From NCBI RefSeq assembly GCF_001662485.1, contig NZ_JMTM01000015.1, positions 1-36,426 on the forward strand: a stretch of DNA of 36,426 bases. Reading direction: 5' to 3'. Positions within the stretch are counted from its first letter, which is position 1, and the number at the start of each line of letters is the position of its first letter. Below the pieces are notes generated by a model. The model saw only the letters and a list, made by a program, of their open reading frames with translations, was not told the origin of the DNA and ran no database searches. The position numbers were made by a program, and so were the translations under genes. This stretch comes from Flavobacterium succinicans. Lineage in GTDB: Bacteria; Bacteroidota; Bacteroidia; Flavobacteriales; Flavobacteriaceae. Below are positions 14,626-23,949 of the stretch, one piece after another.

Positions 14626-14656
14626 TTTGTTTCTTACTAAAATTATTATAAATTTG
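14626..14656 (+). promoter_or_regulatory. Bacteroidota-type promoter of the surface-protein operon
   Basis: A -33 TTTG at 14626-14629 is separated by exactly 19 bases from TAAATTTG at 14649-14656. This is a full match to the Bacteroidota primary sigma consensus TTTG-N19-TAnnTTTG. Transcription would start near 14663 and leave a leader of about 60 bases before the TTG start codon. It is the best promoter in the window and is well placed to drive the operon starting at 14725. Confidence 0.8.
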
Positions 14657-14724
14657 ACAACCCAAAATACTATCAATCAATAGAATGCTAGTATCCCTAA
14701 AATATAAACTTAACCAAACATACA

Positions 14725-17700
14725 TTGGAAAAAATTACTTCTAAGTTACACTTATTCATTTTAAGTATACTTCTTCTTGTTTCCTCCTTACCTTCTTACT
14801 CAACTGTAGTTAAAGACTCAATAAATAGTTCAAAAAAGAAACCAATAGCTCCAACAAGGTATTTGGCCAAAGAACAATTTATGTCAACCAATATTGCCTC
14901 AAATAATCATTACAAACCCAGCGAAAGTGAATTTACTACCGATTATTTGATTAAAAATTTCTCTCTGTCGCAAGAAACTCAAAACGATTTAGACCTCGCA
15001 AAAACAACTTGTAGTACAATTGACAAAACCGATAATCTTACCGATGAATTAGGGCCTAAAAAACTCTCCATGTTGCCTTTAGGCATAAAAAAAACAATTG
15101 GGGGTATTCAATATATGTTGGGCATCAGTAGCGCAAAATTCACCCCTGAGTTTACCGAATTAACTGCATTTGTTAGAATCATACTCCCACAAAGAGATGA
15201 AGCTGGCAAGTCAAAAGAATTATTTTTTGGTGCCAATAATATTAAATTATCACACAAAGGTGGTTTAGTTGGTGATACTAATTTAGTTTTACTTGGTGAT
15301 GTTCCTATCAAAATCAATGGCGAAAATCTCTTATTGATTTTAAAAGGAGGAATGGATATGAAAACGGGAGTTGTTGAGAACAAAACCTATGTAACTATTG
15401 ATTGTAATGGTTTTAAGGAGCTGGGAATTACAGCAGATGTACAATTATCAAGAAATTTTGTTGAACCTGTAGACAATAATTACGAAGCACTCCCTTCTCC
15501 TGCATTAGTTACAGGAAATTTTAAAACTATCGTATCGAATTGGAATGATATCTTGGTTGAAATATCCTTGCCTAAATTTCAATTAACCTCCAAGAAAGGA
15601 TTTTGTTTTGAATTGAACAAAGCTGTCATAGACTTTAGTGATTTACGAAACTCGCAAAGTGTAAAATGGCCTCCTAATTATCAGGAAAAATATTTGGTTG
15701 CTGGTAATGAAAATTTGTGGCGTGGCCTTTATGTACAATCACTTAAAGTGGTCTTGCCCCAAGAGTTTAAGAAAAAAGAAAGTAAAGAGCGAATTATCTT
15801 TGAAGCCAATGATTTATTGATAGATCGTATGGGGGTTTCTGGATCTTTTTCTGCCAGTAACCTTATTAGTATAGACGAAGGAAATGCATCAGGCTGGCAA
15901 ATGTCACTTGACTCAGTAAACATAACACTTGTTGCGAATTCGTTGACTTCTGCAAGTTTTGGCGGTGATATTCTCTTACCCGTTTCTGAAAAATCTGCAA
16001 ATTGTAATGGTGGTACACGATCAGAATTAGCGTATAAGGCGATAATTGATCCTGTAAAAAATGAATATCTTTTAAATGCTCAAGTAACCAATGGAATATG
16101 CTTCCAGGCCTTTAAAGCAAATGCTATTATAGAGAAAAACTCCTACATAGAATTAAAAGTAAAAGATGGTAAATTTTTACCCAAAGCTGTTCTATTTGGT
16201 ACGTTGTCATTAAAAGCCAGTAATAAACCCGTCACGGCAGCACAAGCACAATCAGGTAAAAATGAACAAACCAAAGAAACCGTTGAATTCAATGGAATTA
16301 TATTCCAAAATTTAACATTAGAAACCGTTTCTCCTTACTTGAGTGCTGATTATTTTGGATATAAGAATATTCCGGGTAAAGATGCTAGTGTAAGTAATTT
16401 TCCTGTAACCATTAATGAAATAGCCCTATTAACAACTCCAGAGAGTGCTAGTCTAAAGGTTGATTTGGCTATTAACATCATGGAAAATCAATTTACAGGG
16501 AAAACTAAATTTTATGTTGTTGGAAAATTTGGCAAAGAGGAAGGCATTCAAAAATGGAAATACGATCATATCAAATTTGAAGAAATAGCGATTGGAGCCG
16601 ATTTAGGTGGTATGAAACTAAAAGGAAGCATTGCTATAATGGACAATGACCCTGTTTATGGTAAAGGCTTTAAAGGAATGCTGAGTTGCGATTTTACAGG
16701 TGGCATTAAGGTAGAAGCTAATGCTATTTTTGGCGCTACAACATTCAGATATTGGTATGTTGATGCTATGGTAGATAATTTAAAAATTCCACAAGGAGCC
16801 TTCACGATTAAAGGTTTTGGTGGTGGTGCTTACTATAGAATGAAAAAAGAAGGATTTAGTAGCAGTTTTGTTGCTTCAGGTTCTAATTATGTTCCAGATA
16901 TCAATGCAAGTTTAGGGGTAAAAGCCATGATTAAATTTTCAGGCACCGCCTCAGCGGATGCTTTTTGGGGTGGCGCTGGTTTCGAGATTGCCTTTAACAG
17001 TAATTTTGGTATCAATCGAGTTAGTATTTATGGTGAAGGGCATGTGATGCAACCTTTTGAGATTCCAGTGCCAGATAAACTTAAAAAGGCATTGAAGGAA
17101 ATAAGTGAAAAAGAAGCTAAATTTTCCACAAAAATTCTTGAAAAACTAAAACAAGAAAATCTATCTAAAGCGGCAGAAGAATTATATCCAAATGATGTAA
17201 AAAGTTCTATGGGTATTAATGCATTTGCAGCAATAGAATATGATTTTACATCAAAAACCTTGCATGGTACCTTTGACTTATACATAGATACTCCTGGCGG
17301 TTTTATAAAAGGACGAGCCTCAGGCAATAGAGCTGGCTGGGCGGTTTTGCATTTTGCTCCTAATAAATGGTATATTCGAATGGGTACTCCAACTGATCGA
17401 TTGGGTTTGAAGATGGGTATAGGGCCTGTGCAAGTTGAAGCCGGAGGTTATTTTATGATGGGAGACGATATTCCAGCTAGTCCACCACCACCAGCAATTG
17501 TTGCTAAAATTCTAGGTGTTGATGCAAAACAATTAGATTACATGCGTAATGAAAACAGCCTTGGCAATGGCAAAGGTTTCGCATTTGGATCAGATTTCAG
17601 TATCAAAACGGGAGACATCACCTTCTTACTCTTTTACGCTAATTTTGAAGCAGGTTTTGGTTTTGATATTATGGTAAAAGATTATGGTGAAGCCCAATGC

Positions 17701-19422
17701 AAAGGTTCCGGACCAATCGGTATTAATGGTTGGTATGCTAATGGGCAAGCCTACGCGTATTTACAAGGAGAGCTGGGTATTAAGATCAAGCTTTTCATGA
17801 TAAAAAAGAAAATATCAATTATAAAAGGTGGAGGTGCTGTTCTATTACAAGCCAAACTTCCAAATCCTGCATGGATTAGAGGATACCTTGGGGGATACTT
17901 TAATTTACTCGGAGGCTTAGTAAAAGGGCGATTCCGTTTTAAACTTGAATTTGGAAAAGAATGCGAATTCATCAATGATACTCCTTTAAACGGTTTAAAA
18001 GCCATCGCCGATATTACCCCTACAAAAGACGCCAAAGACGTGAATGTATTTTCCATTCCACAAGTAGCGTTCAATATGCCTATTGACAAAAGCTTCACTA
18101 TTGAGGAAGATAATGGTACAAAAACGTACCGTCTAAAACTAGAGGAATATACTATTAAGAAAAATGGTACTCCAATAGTTGGCTCCATGAGTTGGAATAC
18201 GACCAATGATTTGCTAAGCTTTAACGCAACGGAAGTATTGCCGCAAAATTCGGATTTAACACTTAATGTAAAAGTAAGTTTCCAAGAATACAGTAATGGT
18301 AGTTGGAAAACTATTTATGATAACGGTCAAATCGCGACCGAAAATGAAACCATTAACTTTACTACTGGAGCAGCGCCAAAAAACATACCTGTAAGCAATA
18401 TTGCCTATTGTTATCCGGTATTTGATCAAAAATATGTGTATCAAAACGAGAGCAAAGAGGCGTATGTAGTACTTAAACAAGGTCAATCTTATTTGTTTGA
18501 ATTAAAACCTGGTCAAACTCAAAAAGCTTTTTACAAAACTGGTTCCAATACAGCAAATGGAGCTATAACCTATACCCCTAGTTTGAAAAAGGTAAGTATT
18601 AGCCTGCCTGTTTTAGAAACATCTAAGGCCTACCAACTTACTTTAATGACTTTAGAACCTAAATCGGAAGCCAATAACAATCTAAAAGAAAGCTATCAGA
18701 CACAAAATTTAGATTCAGAAACTAGCATTGAAACTAAAAACAATGAGTTAAATGGAACCGTAACCAAAGGTCAAGATATTGAACTCTTGCAATACAATTT
18801 CAACACAAGCCAATACAATACTTTTCAGGAAAAAATGGCTGCCAAAAAACCAAAACAAACCCTAGTAGAAATCATCTACTCGGATGTACATGCCTTGCAT
18901 TCGATCAACAATTCCATGGAACCATTTGACGAAATTGAACTTATGGGTAATGCCAAAACTTTAAATATCCCTTTAGTAACCACTGAAGCTCTATTGGACG
19001 ATACCTATTATAAAAATGAAATTTTCCCTTTGATATATAAGGGGTATCCATTAGAAAGTGATTTAACCTTAAATAGAAATACAAATATCTTAGGAGTTCC
19101 ACCAACAAAAGGTGTCGAAACATTAGTATGGTATCAAGACTATCTCATAAATAATTCAAGTAGTTTCATGCTCAGAGATTACTTGCCTTACCGCTATAAT
19201 TTACCTTTTTATTACAAGACTGACTTTGTTGATCTAAGATATAAAGTGGTTAATAAATATCTAAATACTACCAATCAAGAGATGATATCTAAGTACGATT
19301 ATATCATCAACGGGACTTTTCCTTACATCAAAAAAGGGAATTATAACATAAAATTGAATTACACTTTACCCGGTGGACAATTAGGAACAAGTTCAATTTT
19401 TACATTTAACAAAACCAATTAA
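14725..19422 (+). CDS. Giant exported protein of unknown family, first gene of the surface operon
   Basis: A 1565-aa protein that I do not recognise. It begins with TTG; no ATG exists in frame between the stop at 14698 and this codon, and a clear signal peptide follows at once (about residues 6-27). The body is beta-rich and glycine-rich, with many repeated patterns like GAxxGxxxxKGxxxx (for example around residues 640-760 and 890-1090), suggestive of a long beta-helix or sheet. A charged helical segment lies at about 780-835, and a PPPPA loop at about 920. An Ig-like domain resembling the SbsA type (start FNMPIDKSFTI) lies at about 1110-1215. The C-terminal 300 residues are unassigned and show no T9SS sorting domain. 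It is followed by the Fn3 gene with one base between stop and ATG. Confidence 0.85.
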   Translation: MEKITSKLHLFILSILLLVSSLPSYSTVVKDSINSSKKKPIAPTRYLAKEQFMSTNIASNNHYKPSESEFTTDYLIKNFSLSQETQNDLDLAKTTCSTIDKTDNLTDELGPKKLSMLPLGIKKTIGGIQYMLGISSAKFTPEFTELTAFVRIILPQRDEAGKSKELFFGANNIKLSHKGGLVGDTNLVLLGDVPIKINGENLLLILKGGMDMKTGVVENKTYVTIDCNGFKELGITADVQLSRNFVEPVDNNYEALPSPALVTGNFKTIVSNWNDILVEISLPKFQLTSKKGFCFELNKAVIDFSDLRNSQSVKWPPNYQEKYLVAGNENLWRGLYVQSLKVVLPQEFKKKESKERIIFEANDLLIDRMGVSGSFSASNLISIDEGNASGWQMSLDSVNITLVANSLTSASFGGDILLPVSEKSANCNGGTRSELAYKAIIDPVKNEYLLNAQVTNGICFQAFKANAIIEKNSYIELKVKDGKFLPKAVLFGTLSLKASNKPVTAAQAQSGKNEQTKETVEFNGIIFQNLTLETVSPYLSADYFGYKNIPGKDASVSNFPVTINEIALLTTPESASLKVDLAINIMENQFTGKTKFYVVGKFGKEEGIQKWKYDHIKFEEIAIGADLGGMKLKGSIAIMDNDPVYGKGFKGMLSCDFTGGIKVEANAIFGATTFRYWYVDAMVDNLKIPQGAFTIKGFGGGAYYRMKKEGFSSSFVASGSNYVPDINASLGVKAMIKFSGTASADAFWGGAGFEIAFNSNFGINRVSIYGEGHVMQPFEIPVPDKLKKALKEISEKEAKFSTKILEKLKQENLSKAAEELYPNDVKSSMGINAFAAIEYDFTSKTLHGTFDLYIDTPGGFIKGRASGNRAGWAVLHFAPNKWYIRMGTPTDRLGLKMGIGPVQVEAGGYFMMGDDIPASPPPPAIVAKILGVDAKQLDYMRNENSLGNGKGFAFGSDFSIKTGDITFLLFYANFEAGFGFDIMVKDYGEAQCKGSGPIGINGWYANGQAYAYLQGELGIKIKLFMIKKKISIIKGGGAVLLQAKLPNPAWIRGYLGGYFNLLGGLVKGRFRFKLEFGKECEFINDTPLNGLKAIADITPTKDAKDVNVFSIPQVAFNMPIDKSFTIEEDNGTKTYRLKLEEYTIKKNGTPIVGSMSWNTTNDLLSFNATEVLPQNSDLTLNVKVSFQEYSNGSWKTIYDNGQIATENETINFTTGAAPKNIPVSNIAYCYPVFDQKYVYQNESKEAYVVLKQGQSYLFELKPGQTQKAFYKTGSNTANGAITYTPSLKKVSISLPVLETSKAYQLTLMTLEPKSEANNNLKESYQTQNLDSETSIETKNNELNGTVTKGQDIELLQYNFNTSQYNTFQEKMAAKKPKQTLVEIIYSDVHALHSINNSMEPFDEIELMGNAKTLNIPLVTTEALLDDTYYKNEIFPLIYKGYPLESDLTLNRNTNILGVPPTKGVETLVWYQDYLINNSSSFMLRDYLPYRYNLPFYYKTDFVDLRYKVVNKYLNTTNQEMISKYDYIINGTFPYIKKGNYNIKLNYTLPGGQLGTSSIFTFNKTN

Positions 19423-19423
19423 A

Positions 19424-21502
19424 ATGAAGCTACACTATATACTACTCCTTCTTTTAAGCACAATACAATTAGGACTAGCACAAAATAAAACCATTCAAGA
19501 AGCTGAAACTTCAGAAAAAAAACAAGAAATCAAAGTGCTCTCAAGAGTTCAAAAGGATAAAGTTTTACTACGCTGGGCTGTAACTGATGCATTGTCATGG
19601 AAAAAACTAAACAAATATGGCTATTTAGTAGAACGTTTTACTGTTGCCCGCAACAATAAAACCCTTTCCAGTCCTGAAAAAATTGTTTTGGCTAAACACT
19701 ATAAACCAGAACCTGTAGCTGCTTGGGAAGCAATAATTGATACTAATGAAAATGCTGCCATTATCGCACAAGCGCTTTATGGAGAGGAATTTTCTGTGAC
19801 AGGAACCGATAATCTACAAGCGATTATAAACCTTGCTGAAGAAACTGAGCAACGCTTCACTTTTGCCTTATACACAGCCGACAAAGACTTTGAAATCGCC
19901 AAAAAAGCGGGATTAGGTTTTGAAGATACTACGATTAAAGACAATGAAAAATACCTCTATCGCATTTCTTCCAATGTCCCAAAAGAAGAACTAGAAATTA
20001 GGTATGGTGGTGTTTTTGTTAATCCAAAAGAATGGGAAGCTTTACCTAAGCCCATGGATTTTACCGCTCATTTTACCGACAATAGCACCATGTTGAGTTG
20101 GAACTTCAATATATTGGCGCACGCCTATACTAGTTATTATATTGAACGCTCTTTGGACAAAAAAAACTTTGAACGCATTACTCAAAAACCCTATACTAGC
20201 TTAAATCAAGAAAACACCAATAACAACAGAATATTTTATGTAGACTCTATTGCCAACAATCGAGAATATAGTTATCGCATCCAGGGGATTTCTGTATTTG
20301 GCGAATTGGGCCCCTACTCTGACCTTGTTAGTGGAAAAGGAAAGACAATCCTGAAATTTGTACCTCATCTTACGACAAAAGAATTTATAGATGACACTAC
20401 CGTTAATCTGGTTTGGGAATTTCCCGAAGAAGGAAATGACGAAATATCAGGTTTTGAACTTAATCAGTCTGACAAAGAAGATAGCAACTATACTACGGTA
20501 ATCAAAAACATTGCGCCAAAGACTCGAACTGTCGTTTACAAAAAATTAAACGCAACCAACTATTTTACCCTAACCGCAGTGGGCAAACAAGGAAGTAGTA
20601 GAACCTCCTTTCCTATGCTTGTCCAACCCATTGATTCTATTCCTCCAAGCAAACCAATTGGTCTAAAAGGCACCATTGACAGTCTAGGTGTGGTAAAAAT
20701 TTCGTGGGAAGCCAATAAAGAAAAAGACCTGTTGGGGTATAGAATTTATAAAGCTTATAATGCCTCTGAGGAATACAGTCAGTTGACAGTGAGTCCTAGT
20801 GAAAAGACTACTTTTGAGGATAAAGTAGTACTCAAATCGTTAAATAGCAAAGTATATTTCAAAGTAATTGCTGTAGATTCTCGATTCAACATGTCTGAAT
20901 TTTCGGAGCCTCTTATCCTAAAAAAACCGGATATTATTCCTCCAGCATCGCCTGTTTTTTCAAAATATGACATTAAAGAAGGTGGTGTTTTCTTAGAATG
21001 GTTCGGAAGTCAAAGTGAAGATGTGGCCTTGCATCAATTGTATCGACAACAAAACGATCAAAAGGAGTGGGTACTAGTTTTTGAAGCCAAAAATAAAGAA
21101 GAACAATTTCAGGACAAAACCGTAGAGGAAGGGAATACGTACACTTATGCCATTTTTGCCAAAGACGAATCAGGCCTTCAATCGCTCCCTTCTCCTAACC
21201 TATCTACTTTTGTTCCTCTCTTTGGCGTGATGGAAGGGATCAAAGGCTTTTTTGCACAAGCCAATACAAAGGATAACACTATCGATCTATCATGGAGCTA
21301 CAACAATCCCTCAGTCGATAGTTTTGAAATCTATAAAGCCTCTGAAAAAGATCCTTTGCAATTGATACAAATTGTAGATGGAAAAAAAAGACAACTATCT
21401 GACCCAACCCTTACCATAAACACCAATTACAAATACGGAATTAGAGCGATTTTTAAAGATGGAAGAATGTCTAAAATGGAGTTTTATACGGTTAAATTTT
21501 AA
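19424..21502 (+). CDS. Exported multi-Fn3-domain protein
   Basis: A 692-aa protein with a signal peptide (residues 1-19, ending GLAQ). After a unique N-terminal region (about 20-205, containing VLLRWAVTDALSWKKLNKYGYLVER, itself Fn3-like) come four to five fibronectin type III domains at about 210-305, 310-400, 405-500, 505-600 and 605-692. They are marked by repeated SWEAN / LEWFGS / LSWSYN strands and GYRIYKA / LHQLYRQ / FEIYKAS strands. No catalytic motif, membrane helix or T9SS sorting domain is visible, so it is probably a periplasmic or surface scaffold that binds other operon products. Its ATG lies one base after the previous stop, which suggests translational coupling. Confidence 0.87.
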   Translation: MKLHYILLLLLSTIQLGLAQNKTIQEAETSEKKQEIKVLSRVQKDKVLLRWAVTDALSWKKLNKYGYLVERFTVARNNKTLSSPEKIVLAKHYKPEPVAAWEAIIDTNENAAIIAQALYGEEFSVTGTDNLQAIINLAEETEQRFTFALYTADKDFEIAKKAGLGFEDTTIKDNEKYLYRISSNVPKEELEIRYGGVFVNPKEWEALPKPMDFTAHFTDNSTMLSWNFNILAHAYTSYYIERSLDKKNFERITQKPYTSLNQENTNNNRIFYVDSIANNREYSYRIQGISVFGELGPYSDLVSGKGKTILKFVPHLTTKEFIDDTTVNLVWEFPEEGNDEISGFELNQSDKEDSNYTTVIKNIAPKTRTVVYKKLNATNYFTLTAVGKQGSSRTSFPMLVQPIDSIPPSKPIGLKGTIDSLGVVKISWEANKEKDLLGYRIYKAYNASEEYSQLTVSPSEKTTFEDKVVLKSLNSKVYFKVIAVDSRFNMSEFSEPLILKKPDIIPPASPVFSKYDIKEGGVFLEWFGSQSEDVALHQLYRQQNDQKEWVLVFEAKNKEEQFQDKTVEEGNTYTYAIFAKDESGLQSLPSPNLSTFVPLFGVMEGIKGFFAQANTKDNTIDLSWSYNNPSVDSFEIYKASEKDPLQLIQIVDGKKRQLSDPTLTINTNYKYGIRAIFKDGRMSKMEFYTVKF

Positions 21503-21506
21503 GAAG

Positions 21507-22685
21507 ATGAGGAGAATTATATTTGTGTTACCACTATTTTTTTTAGGTCAAATTGTTTATTGCCAAAATCAACATGGTGTTTTAGTTAAAACAACTTTAT
21601 TTCCATCGAAAGGATGGTATGGGAGCCACGCCGGTGTACAACAAATTATTATTGGGGCAAAATCTATTAATAAAACAAGTAATACTGGAGCGACAATCAA
21701 AACAGACTACAATTTCGTTTATATCAATGATGAACCTAATATAATTGAATGTATTTCAAGTACAGCAGGTAATTATGACAATACTGATTGTGGTCCAATA
21801 GAAAAAAATATTTTATACAATAAGTCAACATTTACTCAAAATACGTTTAATGGTTGCATTGCCGATTCCGAAATATATGGTATTCATTTAATCCGAACCG
21901 ATTCAAACAGCAACAAATGTCCTGACGATACAATTGAATTAACTAACGGCTGGAATTGGCAATATAGCTTTGATGGTACAAATTGGTTAGATTTTGCGGC
22001 TAACTTTCAAGAGCAAAGATCAATATCTTTTAAGATTAAAGAATTGGCTGGTTTCGAAAACAAAACAAAGATATATTTCAGAACAGGATATAAAACACAA
22101 TTCACCAATATTTTGCCTTATGATATTATCCCTTGCTCTCCGAATGTAGTAATACCAATTGAAAAAGAAAACACTTCATGTGCTTATAATAATGACGGAA
22201 TAGTATCTCTAACATTTGATAGACCATTAATAGAAAATGAACGCTTTGAGTTTTCTTTTTTTAATAACAATGTCCCTATTTCAACTCCGTCTTATACTGT
22301 AGATACTGCAACTAATAAAAAGTATACTTTTTCAGGTTTAGCAGCAGGAAATTATTATGTAATATATCAAACCTTCATTGGTTCACAACCAACATCTATA
22401 AACAAAAAACCTTATCCTTCATTCACCATCAATCCCGCTACGCCACTAACTTTTAAGCTTCAAAATCCAAAAAATCCAAGTTGTTTTGGAGCAGAAGATG
22501 GTAGTGTTGAAGTCTTAATAACTAGCGGTATCCCTAAGTTTTTTGAAGTAGATGGCAACAGTGTTATTCCAGACGAAATAGCTCCAAATCTTTATAGAAT
22601 AAATAAACTCAAGGCAAAACTTGACGGACACAAAATAAAAGTTAAAGATGCCAATAACTGTATTGACACCAATGCAAACGACTAA
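21507..22685 (+). CDS. Small exported SprB-repeat protein, paralogue 1
   Basis: I chose the ATG at 21507 (392 aa) because it begins a clean signal peptide (RRIIFVLPLFFLGQIVYCQ); the frame is open back to an ATG at 21459 inside the previous gene. The N-terminal half is unassigned, with several cysteines. A middle beta-domain starts near NTSCAYNNDGIVSLTF and contains YTFSGLAAGNYYVIYQT. The last roughly 70 residues are one SprB-type module (PSCFGAEDGSVEVLITSG), and the protein ends with NCIDTNAND. It lacks a T9SS sorting domain. The same architecture is repeated in the next gene, so the two arose by tandem duplication. Confidence 0.82.
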   Translation: MRRIIFVLPLFFLGQIVYCQNQHGVLVKTTLFPSKGWYGSHAGVQQIIIGAKSINKTSNTGATIKTDYNFVYINDEPNIIECISSTAGNYDNTDCGPIEKNILYNKSTFTQNTFNGCIADSEIYGIHLIRTDSNSNKCPDDTIELTNGWNWQYSFDGTNWLDFAANFQEQRSISFKIKELAGFENKTKIYFRTGYKTQFTNILPYDIIPCSPNVVIPIEKENTSCAYNNDGIVSLTFDRPLIENERFEFSFFNNNVPISTPSYTVDTATNKKYTFSGLAAGNYYVIYQTFIGSQPTSINKKPYPSFTINPATPLTFKLQNPKNPSCFGAEDGSVEVLITSGIPKFFEVDGNSVIPDEIAPNLYRINKLKAKLDGHKIKVKDANNCIDTNAND

Positions 22686-22689
22686 GTTT

Positions 22690-23949
22690 ATGAGAAAAAA
22701 AATACTATTAATATTATTGGTTTTAATTGCAACCGCTAGTTCCTCTGCTCAGGTATTGTATATTATGAAAAACAACATTGGTGAATGTGAAAATTATAGT
22801 CTTCCTTCTTATTCTGGTCCAGAAAGAGTTTATTATATACGATCTAACGGAAAACAAATTTGTCCTATAAAAGAGATTCAAGGATTAAATGGAGAATATG
22901 TATTAGTCTTCGATGCCTTGCCGGAATTATATTTAAATGATACTTCTGGAGAAGATTGGGGTTGCGGGGGACCTTGTTATGCTTGTGGGTATAGGTTAGA
23001 AGGAAGTATTTTATGTAATTTAGAAAGTGCACATGTACTTTTCGAGGGTTCATGTAGTTTACCTGGCAGTGTCCCTTATTACTTTATGACTACAAACAAA
23101 GTTCTGACAAATCCTACAATTTCAAATGATGCTTTTTGCGAATCAATACCATTAAAGGCTGAAACTTGTTTCACTACCCAAAAATTCTCGTGGTATTATA
23201 GTACAGATGGTATAAATTATACTAGTATGAATAAAACCACACTGTATGATGAGAGTTTTACTTTTAAAAAGACAGATTTTTTATCTACCAGCTATACAGG
23301 TAATATTCATTTTAAGGTGTTAATAGATACAGATGTAACAGTTGTTGGTGAGGAGGTTTATTCAAATATCATAACATATAAGGTTATTTCTTGCTCCCCA
23401 TTACTAGAACATAACCCTCCACTAGTTTCCAATCCTTCCTGTACTAATACCGCTACCGGTAGTATTCCCTTAAAATTTAAAAGTGACATCAAAGATGATG
23501 AGCAACTATTACTCAATCTTTTTATAAACACTACTCCGCCACAATTTTTAGATAGCAAATTTGTCCAAAAATCTTCGATAATAAATAAGGAATATACTTG
23601 GACAAACATAGGAGCAGGCAACTATATTATAAGATATCAAGCCCAAAAAACAACAGACAATACAACTGATGTTAATTCAAGTGCCGTGACCACTGAGGCT
23701 TTTTCTATTGTAGATCCCCCTCTTTTTTCTTTCTCAACAACAGGAACCGAACCAAAGTGTAATGGCGCAAAAGGCACCATAACCATAACTGCCTCTGGAG
23801 GAACACCACCTTACTATTATTATTTGAACAATGACCCAAAAATTGAGTTTACCTCTCCAAAAATCATTGATGTAGATGCTGGAGATAATTATATAAAAGT
23901 AGAAGACAGTAAATACTGTATTGACAATACTAAAAATGACAAAAAATAA
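22690..23949 (+). CDS. Small exported SprB-repeat protein, paralogue 2
   Basis: The ATG at 22690 (419 aa) starts a signal peptide (RKKILLILLVLIATASSSAQ) four bases after the previous stop; the frame is open further upstream without a better start. The N-terminal half is Cys-rich (CGGPCYACGYRLEGSILC), which suggests disulfides. The middle domain (PSCTNTATGSIPLKF, then YTWTNIGAGNYIIRYQA) parallels that of the preceding gene, and the C-terminal SprB-like module (PKCNGAKGTITITASGGTPPYYYYL) ends in YCIDNTKNDKK, like the NCIDTNAND end of its paralogue. There is no sorting domain. Its stop overlaps the ATG of the large adhesin by one base, a sign of coupled translation and matched output. Confidence 0.82.
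   Translation: MRKKILLILLVLIATASSSAQVLYIMKNNIGECENYSLPSYSGPERVYYIRSNGKQICPIKEIQGLNGEYVLVFDALPELYLNDTSGEDWGCGGPCYACGYRLEGSILCNLESAHVLFEGSCSLPGSVPYYFMTTNKVLTNPTISNDAFCESIPLKAETCFTTQKFSWYYSTDGINYTSMNKTTLYDESFTFKKTDFLSTSYTGNIHFKVLIDTDVTVVGEEVYSNIITYKVISCSPLLEHNPPLVSNPSCTNTATGSIPLKFKSDIKDDEQLLLNLFINTTPPQFLDSKFVQKSSIINKEYTWTNIGAGNYIIRYQAQKTTDNTTDVNSSAVTTEAFSIVDPPLFSFSTTGTEPKCNGAKGTITITASGGTPPYYYYLNNDPKIEFTSPKIIDVDAGDNYIKVEDSKYCIDNTKNDKK

Noticed and set aside
17751..18206. Minus-strand frame of 151 codons within the 1565-aa gene
   Set aside because: It is antisense to a long intact gene with good codon use, and shows no promoter or family resemblance.
21459..21506. Start of the first SprB mini-protein at 21459
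   Set aside because: This ATG lies inside the preceding Fn3 gene and would put 16 charged residues before the signal peptide; the ATG at 21507 begins the signal peptide directly.
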